From Flavobacterium tyrosinilyticum (GTDB lineage: Bacteria > Bacteroidota > Bacteroidia > Flavobacteriales > Flavobacteriaceae): 64,000 nt of DNA. The notes below the pieces were generated by a model. The model saw nothing but the letters and a program-made list of their open reading frames with translations. It was not told where the DNA came from and ran no database searches. Positions 61,683 through 64,000 of this stretch are shown piece by piece; the stretch's first letter is position 1; the number at the start of each line of letters is the position of its first letter. Where the stretch lies: contig NZ_JAMOKG010000003.1 in the NCBI RefSeq assembly GCF_023656565.1, positions 992,001 to 1,056,000 on the forward strand. The letters run 5' to 3'. The translations under genes were made by a program, and so were the position numbers.

Positions 61683-62141
61683 ATGACTTACGCAAAAAAT
61701 GATTTGACCCGATTTTTAGATGCGCAAAATAAACTTTATCTGACAGCATTATCTGAAATAAAAAAAGGTAAAAAAGAAACCCATTGGATGTGGTTCATTT
61801 TTCCGCAGATCAAAGGACTTGGCAAAAGTGCTCTTTCTGAATATTATGCCGTTGCAGATCTTAAAGAAGCTACTGAATTTTTAAAGCATCCGATTTTATC
61901 GAAACATTTAATTGAGATCTCTAAATTACTGCTGACTTTAAAAAAGAAGTCTGCCGAAGGAATTTTAGGAGAACTTGGCGCAAGAAAACTGCATTCTTCT
62001 ATGAGTTTATTTGTTCAGGTAGAAAATGCGCATCCTGTTTTTCAGGAAATTCTAGATACTTTTTTCTTTGGACATCTGGATCAGCTGACTTTAAATTTTA
62101 CACAAAAAACTAGTGTCCTGCCAGACATAGCACTTTCTTAA
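61683..62141 (+). CDS. DUF1810-family protein
   Basis: 152 residues from ATG 61683; the longer frame from a GTG at 61629 adds 18 residues with no family match. Begins LTRFLDAQNKLYLTALSEIKKGKKETHWMWFIFPQIKGLG, the family hallmark, then EYYAVADLKEATEFLKHP and GARKLHSSMSLF. Cytosolic protein of unknown function, common in bacteria. A strong terminator follows. Confidence 0.9.
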   Translation: MTYAKNDLTRFLDAQNKLYLTALSEIKKGKKETHWMWFIFPQIKGLGKSALSEYYAVADLKEATEFLKHPILSKHLIEISKLLLTLKKKSAEGILGELGARKLHSSMSLFVQVENAHPVFQEILDTFFFGHLDQLTLNFTQKTSVLPDIALS

Positions 62142-62154
62142 TATTCTTAGGACA

Positions 62155-62188
62155 AAAAAGGGAATAGCTCGTAAACTATTCCCTTTTT
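62155..62188. terminator. Terminator between DUF1810 and dsbD genes
   Basis: AAAAAGGGAATAG (62155-62167) and CTATTCCCTTTTT (62176-62188) form a 13-bp stem with T/A tails on both strands. Serves both convergent genes. Confidence 0.9.
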
Positions 62189-62229
62189 GATTAACAACAT
62201 AATTATAAATAAAGTACAAATCCTGAACT

Positions 62230-64000
62230 TTAGCTTTTCTCAAAATTAGAAACCCCTTTTTTAAGCCAGTTCAAATATTCTTCGATATCTGGATTATAAG
62301 CAGACGTTTCATTGAGCGTTTCTCCATTATGATCTACCAAAACATAAAATGGTTGCGCATTGGTTTTGTAAGTCAGTGTTTGAAATTCGCTCCATTTCTG
62401 ACCAATGTATTTTAATTTTTTTCCTGTTAGTTTAGAGGTAGTCTGTTCGTGCGGATTTAGTTCTCGTTTATCGTCTACATAAAGTGAAATTAAAACCAAA
62501 TCGCCTTTTAAGATCTTCTGCACTTTTTCATCAGACCAAACATTGTCCTCCATTTTACGGCAGTTTACACACGCGTGACCTGTGAAATCTATCATAACTG
62601 GTTTTCCGATTTTTTTGGCATATTGCATTCCTAAATCATAATCAGTAAAAGCCATAATGTTATGCGGACCAAGTTCTGCTCCTTCTGGCAGATTTTGCGT
62701 TATTTCTTTTGAACTGGAATTATTCAATCCATTTGGAATTTCGCTGTAATGCATCGGTGGCGGAAAACCGCTAATCATTTTAAGAGGCGCTCCCCAGATT
62801 CCAGGAATCAGATAAATGGTAAAAGCCAAAACCAAAACACCCAATCCAAGTCTTCCCACACTTATATTGGAAACCGGACTATCATGCGGCAATTGGATTT
62901 TTCCAAACAAATAAAAAGCCAGCGTTCCGAAAATGGCAATCCAAATTGCTAGAAAAGTTTCTCTTTCCAACCAATGCAATTGCAGAACCAAATCGGCATT
63001 GGAAAGGAATTTGAAAGCAAGAGCCATTTCCAGAAATCCTAAAAATACTTTTACAGAATTTAACCATCCTCCCGATTTTGGAAGCGAATTTAGCCAACCT
63101 GGAAAAGCGGCAAATAAAGTAAAAGGCAAAGCCAAAGCCAGAGAAAAACCAAACATTCCGACAAATGGCGCAATTCCGCCTCGCGAAGCAGCTTCGACCA
63201 ATAAAGTGCCAACGATTGGTCCCGTACAAGAAAAAGAAACAATTGCAAGCGCCAAAGCCATAAACAATATTCCGACGATTCCCCCTCTATCGGCTTGCGA
63301 ATCAACTTTGTTTGCCCATGCATTGGGAAGCATGATTTCGAAAGCGCCCAAAAATGAAAATGCAAAAATCATTAAAAGCACAAAAAATACAAGATTGAAC
63401 CAAACATTTGTAGAAAGCGCATTAAGCGAATCTGCTCCAAAAATCCAAGTTACAACAGCTCCCAAAAAGATGTAAATGGCAATAATCGCAATTCCGTAAA
63501 AAACGGCTTTTCGTATTCCTTGCGATTTGGTTTTACTCTGTTTGGTAAAAAAACTCACCGTCATCGGAATCATCGGAAAAACGCAAGGTGTTAGCAAGGC
63601 CGCAAATCCAGAGAAAAATGACAGCAAAAAAATCGTCCATAAACTTCTTGATTCTGTTTTTGGTTCTCTTTTTCTAATTTCTTTTTGAGATGTTTTTGTT
63701 ATTTCTGCAGCAAGAACTTCTTCTGTTTTTTCTTTTATTTCGGTAACCGAAGAATCTATTACTTCTGTTTTTGTTTCTGTTTTAGCTGCCGTTTCTATTA
63801 AAGTTTTCGCTTTCGCGGAAGGACTCATGACAAACTCCAATTCATCTGAACTTGGTGGAAGGCAGTTTTCATCATTACAAATCATAAATTCAACTTCAGC
63901 ATTGATTTTAAAAGGTTTAGATGAAAGTATTTTAACGCGCTGTCTAAAAGTAGTCTCTTTTTCAAAAAACTTAATCTGCATTTTAAAAACAGGATCGTTA
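62230..64000 (-). CDS. dsbD: DsbD-family thiol:disulfide interchange protein (5' end cut by window)
   Basis: The frame stays open to the right edge, adding NDPVFKMQIKFFEKE upstream of the first Met, so the protein starts outside the window. Present: the end of the N-terminal DsbD-alpha-like domain (about 45 residues), a linker rich in Thr/Lys/Glu, and the 8-helix membrane part with LLTPCVFPMIPMTVSFF and SFSCTGPIVG. The C-terminal thioredoxin domain has FTGHACVNCRKME with the CVNC site. It moves electrons from cytosolic thioredoxin to periplasmic partners, possibly including TlpA-like proteins such as the one at 5500-6492. Confidence 0.93.
   Translation of the reverse strand, partial: NDPVFKMQIKFFEKETTFRQRVKILSSKPFKINAEVEFMICNDENCLPPSSDELEFVMSPSAKAKTLIETAAKTETKTEVIDSSVTEIKEKTEEVLAAEITKTSQKEIRKREPKTESRSLWTIFLLSFFSGFAALLTPCVFPMIPMTVSFFTKQSKTKSQGIRKAVFYGIAIIAIYIFLGAVVTWIFGADSLNALSTNVWFNLVFFVLLMIFAFSFLGAFEIMLPNAWANKVDSQADRGGIVGILFMALALAIVSFSCTGPIVGTLLVEAASRGGIAPFVGMFGFSLALALPFTLFAAFPGWLNSLPKSGGWLNSVKVFLGFLEMALAFKFLSNADLVLQLHWLERETFLAIWIAIFGTLAFYLFGKIQLPHDSPVSNISVGRLGLGVLVLAFTIYLIPGIWGAPLKMISGFPPPMHYSEIPNGLNNSSSKEITQNLPEGAELGPHNIMAFTDYDLGMQYAKKIGKPVMIDFTGHACVNCRKMEDNVWSDEKVQKILKGDLVLISLYVDDKRELNPHEQTTSKLTGKKLKYIGQKWSEFQTLTYKTNAQPFYVLVDHNGETLNETSAYNPDIEEYLNWLKKGVSNFEKS

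Noticed and set aside
62882..63475. Frames of 115 and 180 codons within the dsbD region
   Set aside because: They are shadows of the DsbD membrane domain; their composition is not protein-like.

Overview
The window looks like chromosome from a Flavobacterium-type bacterium (Bacteroidota, family Flavobacteriaceae). Evidence: low GC content, a SusC/SusD pair, many signal peptides and SPII lipoproteins, and the Bacteroidota -7 promoter element TAnnTTTG in front of many genes. Gene starts mostly lack Shine-Dalgarno sequences. I see no tRNA, rRNA, CRISPR array, insertion sequence or phage gene. Both edges cut a gene: a TolC-family outer-membrane protein on the left and a DsbD-type thiol:disulfide transporter on the right.

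Layout. 1-17.6 kb: a partial TolC; a cupin plus oxidoreductase pair with a divergent HxlR regulator; a class V aminotransferase; a SAM-I riboswitch in front of a TlpA-like thiol-disulfide oxidoreductase; a multi-PAS histidine kinase with a response regulator; a subtilase lipoprotein; an AraC regulator, an extradiol-dioxygenase-like protein and an esterase; and a TonB-dependent receptor. 17.7-43.7 kb: a large amino-sugar/peptidoglycan utilisation locus. 44-49.2 kb: a MocR regulator and an NHEJ pair (LigD and Ku). 49.5-52.2 kb: a metNIQ methionine ABC transporter behind a Met/Cys-containing leader peptide and a terminator. 52.5-64 kb: two lipoproteins (one with a metzincin motif), nagA, an ABC-HlyD-TolC export operon, small unknown proteins and dsbD.

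The central system appears to be a peptidoglycan (MurNAc-GlcNAc) recovery locus. SusC/SusD would import muropeptide or sugar fragments. Two NamZ-type exo-N-acetylmuramidases (DUF1343), a GH20 hexosaminidase, a GHL10 protein, a stand-alone AmiE-like hydrolase and a NagZ-AmiE fusion would strip MurNAc, GlcNAc and peptide. A sodium:solute symporter and a DUF5009 membrane protein are candidates for inner-membrane uptake. MurQ would split MurNAc-6-phosphate into GlcNAc-6-phosphate and D-lactate. A FAD/Fe-S D-lactate-dehydrogenase-like protein would oxidise the D-lactate, and NagA (11 kb away) would deacetylate the GlcNAc-6-phosphate. A DeoR-family repressor gene sits in the middle. The same operator-like sequence (TTATTTTGCGTTTTTTAA paired with an AAAATAACGCA arm) lies in front of both susC and the D-lactate-dehydrogenase-like gene, which ties the two directions together. 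No MurNAc kinase is visible in the window.

Other regulatory signals: a probable transcription attenuator before metN, a SAM-I riboswitch at an unexpected target, a 45-bp element shared by a MocR gene and a TonB receptor gene 26 kb away, and tandem palindromes at the HxlR gene. Intergenic regions carry several repeat families. The most striking is a roughly 131-141 bp element bounded by perfect 17-bp inverted repeats, with four clear copies and one decayed copy. All functions are inferred from sequence; no searches were run.
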